From assembly GCA_964429075.1 (NCBI GenBank), contig CAYSBA010000077.1, forward strand, positions 1 through 6,492: a DNA stretch of 6,492 nucleotides. Direction: 5' to 3'. Made by a program: the position numbers and the translations under genes. The DNA is from CAYSBA01 sp964429075 [NCBI: uncultured bacterium] (GTDB lineage Bacteria > CAYSBA01). How positions within the stretch are numbered: position 1 is the first letter of the stretch; each line of letters begins with the position of its first letter. The notes beneath the pieces are model-generated. The model saw only the letters and a list, made by a program, of their open reading frames with translations, made no database searches and was not told where the DNA came from. Positions 1-6,293 of the stretch are shown one piece after another.

Positions 1-60
1 CTCTTAACCCTTAACTTACCACTGCAAATTACCATGACCCTTATCACTTTACATGCATAC

Positions 61-89
61 TTGCTATTAAGGGTGTGTTTTGTTATTCT
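61..89 (+). promoter_or_regulatory. Candidate sigma70-type promoter for tRNA-Ala and probably ileS-lspA
   Basis: A -35-like TTGCTA (61-66) and a -10-like TATTCT (84-89) are separated by exactly 17 bp, each matching 4 of 6 consensus bases. Transcription would start near 96, about five bases before the mature tRNA. The stretch after the -10 box contains GCCC, a GC-rich discriminator of the kind found on stable RNA promoters under stringent control. The assignment rests on hexamer matches only. The preceding 60 bases hold no recognisable gene; an open frame runs through them but continues into the tRNA and is not credible as coding. Confidence 0.45.
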
Positions 90-100
90 AAGATGCCCAT

Positions 101-173
101 GGGGCTGTAGCTCAGCCGGGAGAGCGTCGCGTTCGCAACGCGAAGGCCGGGGGTTCGAATCCCCTCAGCTCCA
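101..173 (+). tRNA. tRNA-Ala, anticodon CGC
   Basis: A full cloverleaf can be folded: 7-bp acceptor stem (101-107 with 166-172), D stem 110-113/122-125, anticodon stem 127-131/139-143, variable loop 144-148, and T stem 149-153/161-165 with a TTCGAAT loop. The anticodon loop TTCGCAA gives CGC at 134-136, which reads the alanine codon GCG. The acceptor stem has a G-U wobble at the third pair (G103 with T170), the classic G3:U70 identity element recognised by alanyl-tRNA synthetase, which independently supports alanine. The discriminator base is A173. The 3' CCA is not encoded, because A173 is followed by TAG, so CCA addition by tRNA nucleotidyltransferase is expected. ileS starts 31 bases downstream with no terminator between, suggesting that the tRNA is cut out of a longer transcript. 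Confidence 0.97.
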
Positions 174-188
174 TAGTAATTAATTATT

Positions 189-195
189 GGAGAGG
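189..195 (+). promoter_or_regulatory. Ribosome binding site that sets the ileS start
   Basis: GGAGAGG lies 9 bases before ATG 205. A TTG at 187 would extend the protein by six residues, but it overlaps this site and so would have no ribosome site of its own. The ATG start also gives the N-terminus typical of IleRS (MNYKNTLNLPKT). Confidence 0.85.
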
Positions 196-204
196 TTTGT
201 AAAT

Positions 205-2976
205 ATGAACTACAAAAATACACTCAATCTCCCAAAGACAGATTTTCCTATGAAGGCAAATCTTGCAAAAAGGGAGCCAGAAATAATAAGAAAGTGGGAA
301 GAGATTGATCTATACAGAAGGATCTTAGAAAAAAATAGAAATAGAAAGAAATTTGTTCTACATGATGGTCCTCCCTATGCAAATGGCAGGATACATCAGG
401 GCACAATCCTGAACAAGATTCTAAAAGATATTGTTGTTCGATACAAAAATATGTCAGGCTATTTTTGCGACTTTATACCGGGCTGGGATTGTCATGGCCT
501 GCCCATAGAACTTAAGGTAGAAGAGGAATTCAAACAGAAAGGCAAAAATCCAGATCCAGTAACCTTTCGAATGGCATGCAGGGACTATGCAAGGCGTTAT
601 ATAGATATACAGAGAGATGAATTTAAACGTTTTGGCGTTATCGCAAGATGGGATAAGCCATATTTGACTATGGAACGCTCCTATGAGGCCCAGATAATTC
701 GAGAACTTGCCAAAGTAGCACAAAAAGGGCTCTTATATAAACAAAAAAAACCTGTATACTGGTGCTGGTCCTGCAGAACAGCACTTGCAGAAGCAGAGGT
801 CGAGTATAAAAATATTAGTTCTCCATCTATATATGTCAAATTCAAGATGAAGTCTGTACCGGACCAATTGCGTGTAGATGATAGAGAAATATATGTTGTA
901 ATATGGACAACAACCCCATGGACACTTCCTGCCAATCTTGCAGTGGCTCTCAATCCCAATATTCGTTACAGTGTTATAGCGGTTGATGATCAGAAAGATC
1001 TTTTTGTTATTGCAGAAGATCTAATAGAGGATTTTGTAAAGGACTGCGGATTTATGCAGTATAAGATTATAAAAATATTCAGACCAGATTTTCTCGATGG
1101 ACTTTTACTTCAACATCCTTTTCTTGATTGTGATTCTGTGATTATATTTGGTGATCATGTAACGGTTGAAAGAGGTACCGGTTGCGTTCATACTGCACCT
1201 GGCCATGGTGAAGAGGATTATATAGTTGGTCTAAAATATGGGCTTGATATCTACTCTCCGGTTGATGAAGCAGGCAGGTTTACATCGGATTATAAGGAGA
1301 TGGAGGGAGAATTTGTATTTGATGCTGATAAAAAGATTGTTTCTATGCTGGATCAAAAGGGAGTACTTCTCAACAGGCCAAACGATCAAACCATGCACTC
1401 CTATCCGCACTGCTGGCGGTGTAAAAATCCAGTAATTTTCAGGGCTACAGAACAATGGTTTATTGATGTTACTAAGAGTAAAATCAGGGAAGATGCCCTT
1501 AGAGAGGTTGATAAGGTCAGATGGATCCCTGAATGGGGGAAAAACCGCATATCTGGGCTGCTTGCAACCAGACCCGATTGGTGCATTTCACGTCAGAGAC
1601 TATGGGGTATGCCAATCCCTGCATTTAAGTGTAAAAGCTGTGATAAACTGATTGTTGATCCTGTTTTAATATCATACGTTGCTGATATATTTGAAAAAGA
1701 GGGTAGCGAGATATGGTTTGATAATGTTGAGAGCACCCGATTCCTGCCAGACAATTATAGATGTCCTGAATGTGGTGCAGTGGAATTTGATAGAGAGATG
1801 GATATCCTTGATGTATGGTTTGACTCAGGAGTAAGTCATACCGCTGTCTGTGATAAAGAGGAGACTCTTAACTGGCCAGCTGATCTCTACCTTGAGGGAT
1901 CAGATCAACACAGAGGGTGGTTCCATACATCTCTTTTACATTCTCTTATAACTAAAGGATCTGCACCCTACAGAGCTGTTTTAACCCACGGTTTTGTCGT
2001 TGATGGTGAAGGGAAAAAGATAAGTAAATCACAGGGCAATTTTATCCCCCCCTCCGAACTACTTGAAGAATCTGGTGCAGAAATATTTAGGCTCTGGGCA
2101 TCCTATGAGGATTATACTGGCGACGTAAAGATATCAAGGGAGATCTTTGCAAGACTAAAAGAGAGCTACCGAAAGATAAGAAACACCATAAGGTACATGT
2201 TGGGTGTTTTGTTTGACTTTGATCCTGAGAAAGACAGTATAGATATTACTGATCTCGAGTTGCTCGATAAATGGATGTTAGACAGACTTTTTAAATATGT
2301 TGATGAATGTAAAAAGGCATATGATTCTTTTGAATTTCATAAGATATATCATAAGACCCTTAATCTATGTATAAATGTCTTAAGCTCTTTCTACCTTGAT
2401 GTTACAAAAGAAAGGTTTTATGTACTTCTACCTGATGACAGAAGGAGACGTTCTGCCCAGACTGCCGTATATATTGCCATTAAAAATATGTTAATATGCC
2501 TGGCTCCAATTCTTGTATTTACAACCGATGAGGCATGGAGTTATTTACCAAAAACCGGGGAAGAATCGATCCATTTAGTTGATTTTCAAAGGCCCATAGA
2601 ATTAAAGGTGGATGAAAGATTCTACTCTGACTGGGATAGTTTCTTTGAACTGAGAGATGCTGTTCTTTCTGAACTTGAAAAAAAGAGAAAAGAGGGTATC
2701 ATAGGTCAGTCTCTCGATGCACAGGTATATATCAAGACAGACAATATAAAATATCTTGATCTTGTTGATACCTTTGGAATTGACCAACTAAGAGAGATGT
2801 TGATCCTGTCTGGCCTCAAGATTGAAAAAGCCAGTACAGAACTTAAGATCGAAGTAAAAAAGGCAAAAGGCAATAAATGTGCTCGATGCTGGCACTATTC
2901 AACAGATGTTGATGACAAAGATGGATATCCCTCTGTCTGCAACAGATGCTTTGATATATTAAGAGTCTTAAAGTAG
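205..2976 (+). CDS. ileS: Isoleucyl-tRNA synthetase (IleRS, bacterial zinc type)
   Basis: Cytoplasmic class Ia enzyme that charges tRNA-Ile with isoleucine using ATP. The protein has 923 residues, close to the usual bacterial length. The Rossmann fold starts with the PPYANG signature (residues 56-61) followed by HQGT (64-67) in place of HIGH. The CP1 editing domain carries WTTTPWT (234-240) and GTGCVHTAPGHGEEDY (324-339), whose final Asp338 matches the editing aspartate; it hydrolyses mischarged Val-tRNA-Ile. The second ATP-binding loop is KISKS (605-609), following LEGSDQHRGWF. The C-terminal zinc domain has Cys892, 895, 912 and 915. A further CxxC pair (476/479 and 520/523), absent from the E. 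coli enzyme, probably forms another zinc knuckle before the LDVWFDSG segment. The family call is secure. The PPYANG motif and the zinc tail make it the bacterial IleRS1 type rather than the eukaryote-like IleRS2. The gene lies between tRNA-Ala and lspA. No T-box leader is visible. Confidence 0.99.
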   Translation: MNYKNTLNLPKTDFPMKANLAKREPEIIRKWEEIDLYRRILEKNRNRKKFVLHDGPPYANGRIHQGTILNKILKDIVVRYKNMSGYFCDFIPGWDCHGLPIELKVEEEFKQKGKNPDPVTFRMACRDYARRYIDIQRDEFKRFGVIARWDKPYLTMERSYEAQIIRELAKVAQKGLLYKQKKPVYWCWSCRTALAEAEVEYKNISSPSIYVKFKMKSVPDQLRVDDREIYVVIWTTTPWTLPANLAVALNPNIRYSVIAVDDQKDLFVIAEDLIEDFVKDCGFMQYKIIKIFRPDFLDGLLLQHPFLDCDSVIIFGDHVTVERGTGCVHTAPGHGEEDYIVGLKYGLDIYSPVDEAGRFTSDYKEMEGEFVFDADKKIVSMLDQKGVLLNRPNDQTMHSYPHCWRCKNPVIFRATEQWFIDVTKSKIREDALREVDKVRWIPEWGKNRISGLLATRPDWCISRQRLWGMPIPAFKCKSCDKLIVDPVLISYVADIFEKEGSEIWFDNVESTRFLPDNYRCPECGAVEFDREMDILDVWFDSGVSHTAVCDKEETLNWPADLYLEGSDQHRGWFHTSLLHSLITKGSAPYRAVLTHGFVVDGEGKKISKSQGNFIPPSELLEESGAEIFRLWASYEDYTGDVKISREIFARLKESYRKIRNTIRYMLGVLFDFDPEKDSIDITDLELLDKWMLDRLFKYVDECKKAYDSFEFHKIYHKTLNLCINVLSSFYLDVTKERFYVLLPDDRRRRSAQTAVYIAIKNMLICLAPILVFTTDEAWSYLPKTGEESIHLVDFQRPIELKVDERFYSDWDSFFELRDAVLSELEKKRKEGIIGQSLDAQVYIKTDNIKYLDLVDTFGIDQLREMLILSGLKIEKASTELKIEVKKAKGNKCARCWHYSTDVDDKDGYPSVCNRCFDILRVLK

Positions 2977-2986
2977 GTATTACTTG

Positions 2987-3556
2987 ATGAGAAAGTATCT
3001 GATTATCCTCTCTATGGCCCTTATAATCCTTGTTTTTGATCAGTGGTCTAAGTTTGTGGTTGTAAGTAAATTAAGCTCATTTAAATTTAAAACAGAACAG
3101 GAAAAGGGCTTTAAAGATTTTTACACAATAAGACATCCCCTACCAGTTGGCAAAGTGTCGGTTGTTCCTGGATTTTTTGATATCCGTTATGTAGAGAATC
3201 CATATGGTGCATGGGGTATGTTTGCAGGTGTATCAGATAAAATTAGAGGCTGGCTATTCCCCACCCTCTCTCTATTTGCTGTGGGAGTCTTAATTTGGTT
3301 TATAATAACCGTTCCAGCTGACAATATTCTTCTTATACTTGCTATGGGATGTGTCAGTGGTGGTGCACTTGGTAATTTTGTAGATCGCTTTAATTATGGA
3401 TATGTAATAGATTTTCTTGACTTCTATATAGGACGCCTGCACTGGCCTACATTTAATGTGGCAGATTCATTTATCACCATCGGTTTACTGCTAATCATTG
3501 CAGATTCAATAATACAATCCCGGAAAGAGATCCAACAAAACAGTCCAGACAGTTGA
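2987..3556 (+). CDS. lspA: Lipoprotein signal peptidase (signal peptidase II)
   Basis: Inner-membrane aspartyl protease that removes the signal peptide of prolipoproteins after diacylglyceryl transfer by Lgt. The protein has 189 residues from ATG 2987; a TTG just before it would add one residue. AGG of the ribosome site (2975-2977) overlaps the ileS TAG stop, so translation is tightly coupled. Four membrane helices are visible (about 3-25, 88-108, 111-131, 157-174). Conserved blocks are DQWSK (18-22), ENPYGAWG (70-77), GNFVDR (129-134), VIDF (140-143) and FNVADS (156-161). By comparison with the Pseudomonas enzyme, Asp142 and Asp160 form the catalytic pair. The loop between helix 1 and the ENP block is roughly 20 residues longer than in E. 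coli, which explains the above-average length. The ileS-lspA pairing is common in proteobacteria. The convergent gene at 3561 encodes a predicted lipoprotein, a likely substrate. Confidence 0.97.
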   Translation: MRKYLIILSMALIILVFDQWSKFVVVSKLSSFKFKTEQEKGFKDFYTIRHPLPVGKVSVVPGFFDIRYVENPYGAWGMFAGVSDKIRGWLFPTLSLFAVGVLIWFIITVPADNILLILAMGCVSGGALGNFVDRFNYGYVIDFLDFYIGRLHWPTFNVADSFITIGLLLIIADSIIQSRKEIQQNSPDS

Positions 3557-3560
3557 TATA

Positions 3561-4421
3561 CTACCTCTTTCCAACAGAACTTAGATATTCAATCAACAGC
3601 TCGGCTCTATCAGTCTGAATTATGTGAAAACCTTTATCAACCAGATCTCTGTATTTCTCAGGACCATAGGTATCTGCTGCAAGATCATATGGACCGAGAG
3701 AATCAACAAATACACCAATACCTTCTTTGCCAAGACGTTCTATCTGTTCTTTTGTTAAAGTGCCTATATCTACCTCTACCAGTATACAATCCTTTATCTT
3801 GATGTATTCTTCTACCTCCTCATAAGAACCTGCCCGTCCCATAATTGCAATCCCACTATTCAGAGATGAGAGATACTTGGCCTTTTCGAGCCCTTTTGCA
3901 AGGAGAAATACACGATCTTTCATTCCGGTATTGAGTATTTCATTGACTATATCATCGAGGTGATCTGTCTTTATATCAACATCCACAAGCAGGTTACCAA
4001 GTTCCTTTATAAATTCTAATGCCTCTTTGAAGGTTGGTATCTTCTGATCCTCCACCCCCTCATAGTGGGAAATAATATTTAGCTTTTTTATATCATCAAG
4101 CGTCAGCTCATCTACCGCACCATGACCATCGGTCTTTGCGTCGACAGTAGGATCATGAAATACAACAAGGGCATTATCTTTTGTATGTCTTACATCGAGC
4201 TCTACGCCATCCACTCCAAGCTCATAGGCCTTCTGAAAGGCCACAAGAGTATTCCCGGGTGCAAACTCTACATTTCCTCTATGTCCAACAACAAGGGGTG
4301 GATTGCATACCAGTCTATTTATACAGTATGTATTGTTGGTACTCTTTTTGTGACCACATCCAAAAAGGACAATGTAGATTAAAAAAAGATATCTAAGTCG
4401 TGAAAGATTATTAACCCACAC
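3561..4421 (-). CDS. Glycerophosphodiester phosphodiesterase-family lipoprotein
   Basis: Predicted exported, lipid-anchored protein of 286 residues in the GDPD family (TIM barrel), which hydrolyses glycerophosphodiesters to an alcohol and glycerol-3-phosphate. Residues 1-22 form a lipoprotein signal: Arg8 and Arg10, a hydrophobic core, then LFGC with Cys22 as the lipidated residue. The domain follows with HRG (47-49), ELD (74-76) and HD (89-90), the catalytic histidines and metal-ligand region, and ends with IIQTDRAELL (267-276). Two deviations stand out. The nearly invariant PENT is PGNT (55-58), and the later Glu-x-Lys metal-ligand motif appears as D149-I-K151. The true substrate may therefore differ from simple glycerophosphodiesters, and activity is unproven. 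The start is GTG; an upstream in-frame TAA leaves no earlier option. A weak AAGGA lies 11 bases before it. The gene overlaps the upstream coiled-coil gene by 11 bp, implying coupled translation. Confidence 0.88.
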   Translation of the reverse strand: MWVNNLSRLRYLFLIYIVLFGCGHKKSTNNTYCINRLVCNPPLVVGHRGNVEFAPGNTLVAFQKAYELGVDGVELDVRHTKDNALVVFHDPTVDAKTDGHGAVDELTLDDIKKLNIISHYEGVEDQKIPTFKEALEFIKELGNLLVDVDIKTDHLDDIVNEILNTGMKDRVFLLAKGLEKAKYLSSLNSGIAIMGRAGSYEEVEEYIKIKDCILVEVDIGTLTKEQIERLGKEGIGVFVDSLGPYDLAADTYGPEKYRDLVDKGFHIIQTDRAELLIEYLSSVGKR

Positions 4422-5136
4422 CTTTTAGTAATTCCTTTACCTCTATTATATCTGCGTAATATGAATAAAGTTCCTTTTCTTTTGGTCTTATACGATATAT
4501 CTCCATCCCAAAATCGAAAAATAGCTCTGCTATCTCCGTCTCAAGGATTGCAATTCTTTCATGAAGGACCTTTTTAGGATCTTTGGAACCAAAATCTATC
4601 TCATAAGTCTCTTTTAATTCATCAAGCTTATCTTCCAGTAATTCAAGTTCCTCTTCTCGCTTTAGCTGTGTTTTTAACTCTTCAATCTGTTTGCTCATCC
4701 TTAAATACTTAAGACGTTCTGCCTTAAGTGCCTCAGATAGATTCTTGGCCTTTGTAATCTCATTCTCCGCCCTATAGGACTCTATTTTATGCTCCATGTT
4801 CTGTATAGATTCTTCTACATACTGAATGGATTTATTCAGGGTTAAAAGTTTTTTTCTGATGCCATCCATCTCTTTTTTAATGGCGTTTATCTTTGTTTGA
4901 GTATCTTTTATCTTTTTTTCTAATGCCTCTTTTGATATCTTTCCGGATCTTTTGGCTCCAATGTCGGCACTCTTCAGACGATTCTTTAACTTTTTTAATC
5001 TCCTTAATGTTCTTTCAATTTTAACTCTTATGTTTTCAAACTCCCCTTGACCAAGATCAAAATCAAGGCCTGCCTCACCAAGGGCACATACCCTGCTAAA
5101 GAATAGATCTTCAAGTTCCCTTTTATTTATCTGCAT
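4411..5136 (-). CDS. Unrecognised coiled-coil protein
   Basis: I do not recognise this 241-residue protein. It has no signal peptide or membrane segment, so it is probably cytoplasmic. From about residue 35 to 205 it is almost continuous Lys/Glu/Leu-rich helix with heptad-like spacing, interrupted near 58-68 (SADIGAKRSGK) and near 180-187 (DFGSKDPK). This suggests two or three coiled-coil segments folding as a long rod or hairpin. The last 35 residues are less regular and aromatic (FFDFGMEIYRIRP, then YSYY), possibly a small docking end. The ATG at 5136 has no Shine-Dalgarno sequence, which fits the leaderless promoter predicted just upstream. The stop overlaps the start region of the phosphodiesterase lipoprotein gene by 11 bp, so the two are very probably one operon. 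Low-complexity coiled coils attract spurious similarity, so no function is proposed. Length, intact frame and operon overlap support a real gene. Confidence 0.85.
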   Translation of the reverse strand: MQINKRELEDLFFSRVCALGEAGLDFDLGQGEFENIRVKIERTLRRLKKLKNRLKSADIGAKRSGKISKEALEKKIKDTQTKINAIKKEMDGIRKKLLTLNKSIQYVEESIQNMEHKIESYRAENEITKAKNLSEALKAERLKYLRMSKQIEELKTQLKREEELELLEDKLDELKETYEIDFGSKDPKKVLHERIAILETEIAELFFDFGMEIYRIRPKEKELYSYYADIIEVKELLKGVG

Positions 5137-5144
5137 GTTATGAA
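5116..5144 (+). promoter_or_regulatory. Weak candidate promoter for hemW, overlapping the divergent promoter
   Basis: TATGAA (5139-5144) with TG one base upstream (5136-5137) resembles an extended -10 element on the plus strand. A poor -35 match, TTCCCT (5116-5121), lies 17 bp upstream. Transcription would start near 5151 and give a leader of about 30 bases. The match is weak, and the -10 box shares base 5144 with the opposite-strand -10 box. Confidence 0.22.
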
Positions 5145-5171
5145 TGATACCAGAAAAAATAAAAAATTCAA
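5144..5171 (-). promoter_or_regulatory. Candidate extended -10 promoter for the coiled-coil/GDPD unit
   Basis: Read on the minus strand, TTGAAT (5171-5166) is followed after 16 bp by TATCAT (5149-5144), which matches 5 of 6 consensus -10 bases. A TG one base upstream (5152-5151) makes it an extended -10 element. Only seven bases separate the -10 box from ATG 5136, so transcription should begin at about 5137-5136, giving an mRNA with no leader or a one-base leader. This agrees with the absence of a ribosome binding site. Confidence 0.5.
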
Positions 5172-5180
5172 AAGCTATCT

Positions 5181-6281
5181 ATGAAAAAAACACTCGGAAT
5201 ATACATCCATGTTCCTCTCTGCAGAAAGAGATGTCCCTACTGCCACTTTTACTCTGTAACAAACTACGACGATTCAATAATATCAGGTTTAATAGACAGA
5301 TACATCCAGGAGTTAAAGAATTTCTCATCACTAAGACAAGATCATTGGATTCAATCAATATATTTCGGTGGTGGCACACCATCTATTTTGTCCTGCAATG
5401 ATATAGAGAGAATAATCAATGAGATATTGAGAATCTTTGCAACAGATGGTGAATTTGAGATTACAATCGAGTTAAATCCAGAAGATTTTGCAAAGATAAA
5501 AGATCTTATATCATGTGGTATAAATAGATTCAGTGTGGGTGTACAGTCGTTAAATGATTCAGTCTTAAGAAGGCTCAAAAGGATGAGTGATAAGATATTA
5601 AACATAAGGGTGATTAAAGAACTTGTAAGAAAAAATGTAAGTGTCAGTGCTGATATAATTTATGGTGTAAATGTAGAAAATAGAGATGTGTCAGAGGAGA
5701 TAAGAGAGTTGCTATACTTAGATATAGATCATATTTCTGTTTATGAACTTGAAACAGACAATACGAGTTTGCTGGCCTCACTTTTACAGAGAGAAGAGGA
5801 GTGGTGCAGGATTTTAGATGTCTTAGAACGATCGGAACTTTTAAGATACGAGGTCTCAAATTTCTCAAAACAGGATCAGTTTTGTAAACACAATATGTTA
5901 TACTGGCAGATGGGAGACTGGTTAGGCATAGGGCCTTCGGCTGTTGGCAATCTGAATTATAAAAGAGGCTTTATACGGATTGAACATCCAATGACTCTTG
6001 GCGAGTATCTGTATGGTAGCCATGCAAAGATCAGCAGAATTTACGAGAAAGATGCCTTTGTTGAATATCTCATTATGGCACTGAGGACAAAAAAGGGTGC
6101 ATTGTGGAAAAAACTGAAATCTTTTAACATACCGAATGAGATATCTCACCTTAAAGAGGTTATAGATAGATACAGTTTTCTTGTTGATGAAGGGCTACTA
6201 ATGTTAGATGATACGGGAATTCGTTTGACAACGGCTGGACTTGACCGGTATAATAGTATCGTTGTGAATCTCTTGCATTAA
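5181..6281 (+). CDS. hemW: Radical SAM protein HemW (heme chaperone; coproporphyrinogen oxidase-like)
   Basis: Cytoplasmic radical SAM protein of 366 residues, near the usual size. HemW binds a [4Fe-4S] cluster and heme and is thought to deliver heme to membrane hemoproteins; it is often mis-annotated as oxygen-independent coproporphyrinogen III oxidase (HemN). The cluster motif is CRKRCPYC (Cys14, 18, 21) followed by HF, lacking the extra cysteine of HemN. GGGTPS (63-68) contacts SAM. ExNP (97-100), SVGVQS (118-123) and the HemW-specific HNMLYW (237-242), implicated in heme binding, are all present, as is GIGPSAVG (249-256). Two usual signatures are altered: the GLPGQT segment after SADIIYG reads VNVENRD, and LGRxH reads LKRMS. 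The ATG at 5181 gives the canonical N-terminus (LGIYIHVPLC), but no Shine-Dalgarno sequence precedes it. The next gene starts 12 bp after the stop, so the two are probably co-transcribed. Confidence 0.93.
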   Translation: MKKTLGIYIHVPLCRKRCPYCHFYSVTNYDDSIISGLIDRYIQELKNFSSLRQDHWIQSIYFGGGTPSILSCNDIERIINEILRIFATDGEFEITIELNPEDFAKIKDLISCGINRFSVGVQSLNDSVLRRLKRMSDKILNIRVIKELVRKNVSVSADIIYGVNVENRDVSEEIRELLYLDIDHISVYELETDNTSLLASLLQREEEWCRILDVLERSELLRYEVSNFSKQDQFCKHNMLYWQMGDWLGIGPSAVGNLNYKRGFIRIEHPMTLGEYLYGSHAKISRIYEKDAFVEYLIMALRTKKGALWKKLKSFNIPNEISHLKEVIDRYSFLVDEGLLMLDDTGIRLTTAGLDRYNSIVVNLLH

Positions 6282-6293
6282 AAGGTCTACATC

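Noticed and set aside
1-100. Open plus-strand frame through the left edge
   Set aside because: It runs straight through the tRNA gene, has no start signal and encodes no recognisable protein, so it is treated as non-coding leader.
174-204. T-box riboswitch leader for ileS
   Set aside because: The gap between tRNA and ileS is only 31 bases, far too short for a T-box, and it has no stem-loop, specifier loop or terminator.
187-204. TTG at 187 as the ileS start
   Set aside because: It overlaps the GGAGAGG ribosome site that serves ATG 205 and adds six residues not expected at the IleRS N-terminus.
454-959. Minus-strand open frames within ileS
   Set aside because: They are antisense to highly conserved IleRS motifs, with no promoter or ribosome site and no recognisable protein features.
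4122-4396. Plus-strand open frames opposite the GDPD gene
   Set aside because: They lie antisense to a clearly conserved coding region and lack ribosome sites, so they are shadows of that gene.
4860-5000. Coiled-coil protein as an SMC, RecN or other known ATPase fragment
   Set aside because: No Walker A, Walker B or signature motif is present. The gene has its own start and stop and overlaps its neighbour normally, so the resemblance is only compositional.
5181-6281. Calling the radical SAM gene hemN (oxygen-independent coproporphyrinogen III oxidase)
   Set aside because: It has CxxxCxxCxF rather than the HemN CxxxCxxCxC motif, is shorter than HemN, and carries the HemW HNxxYW motif.
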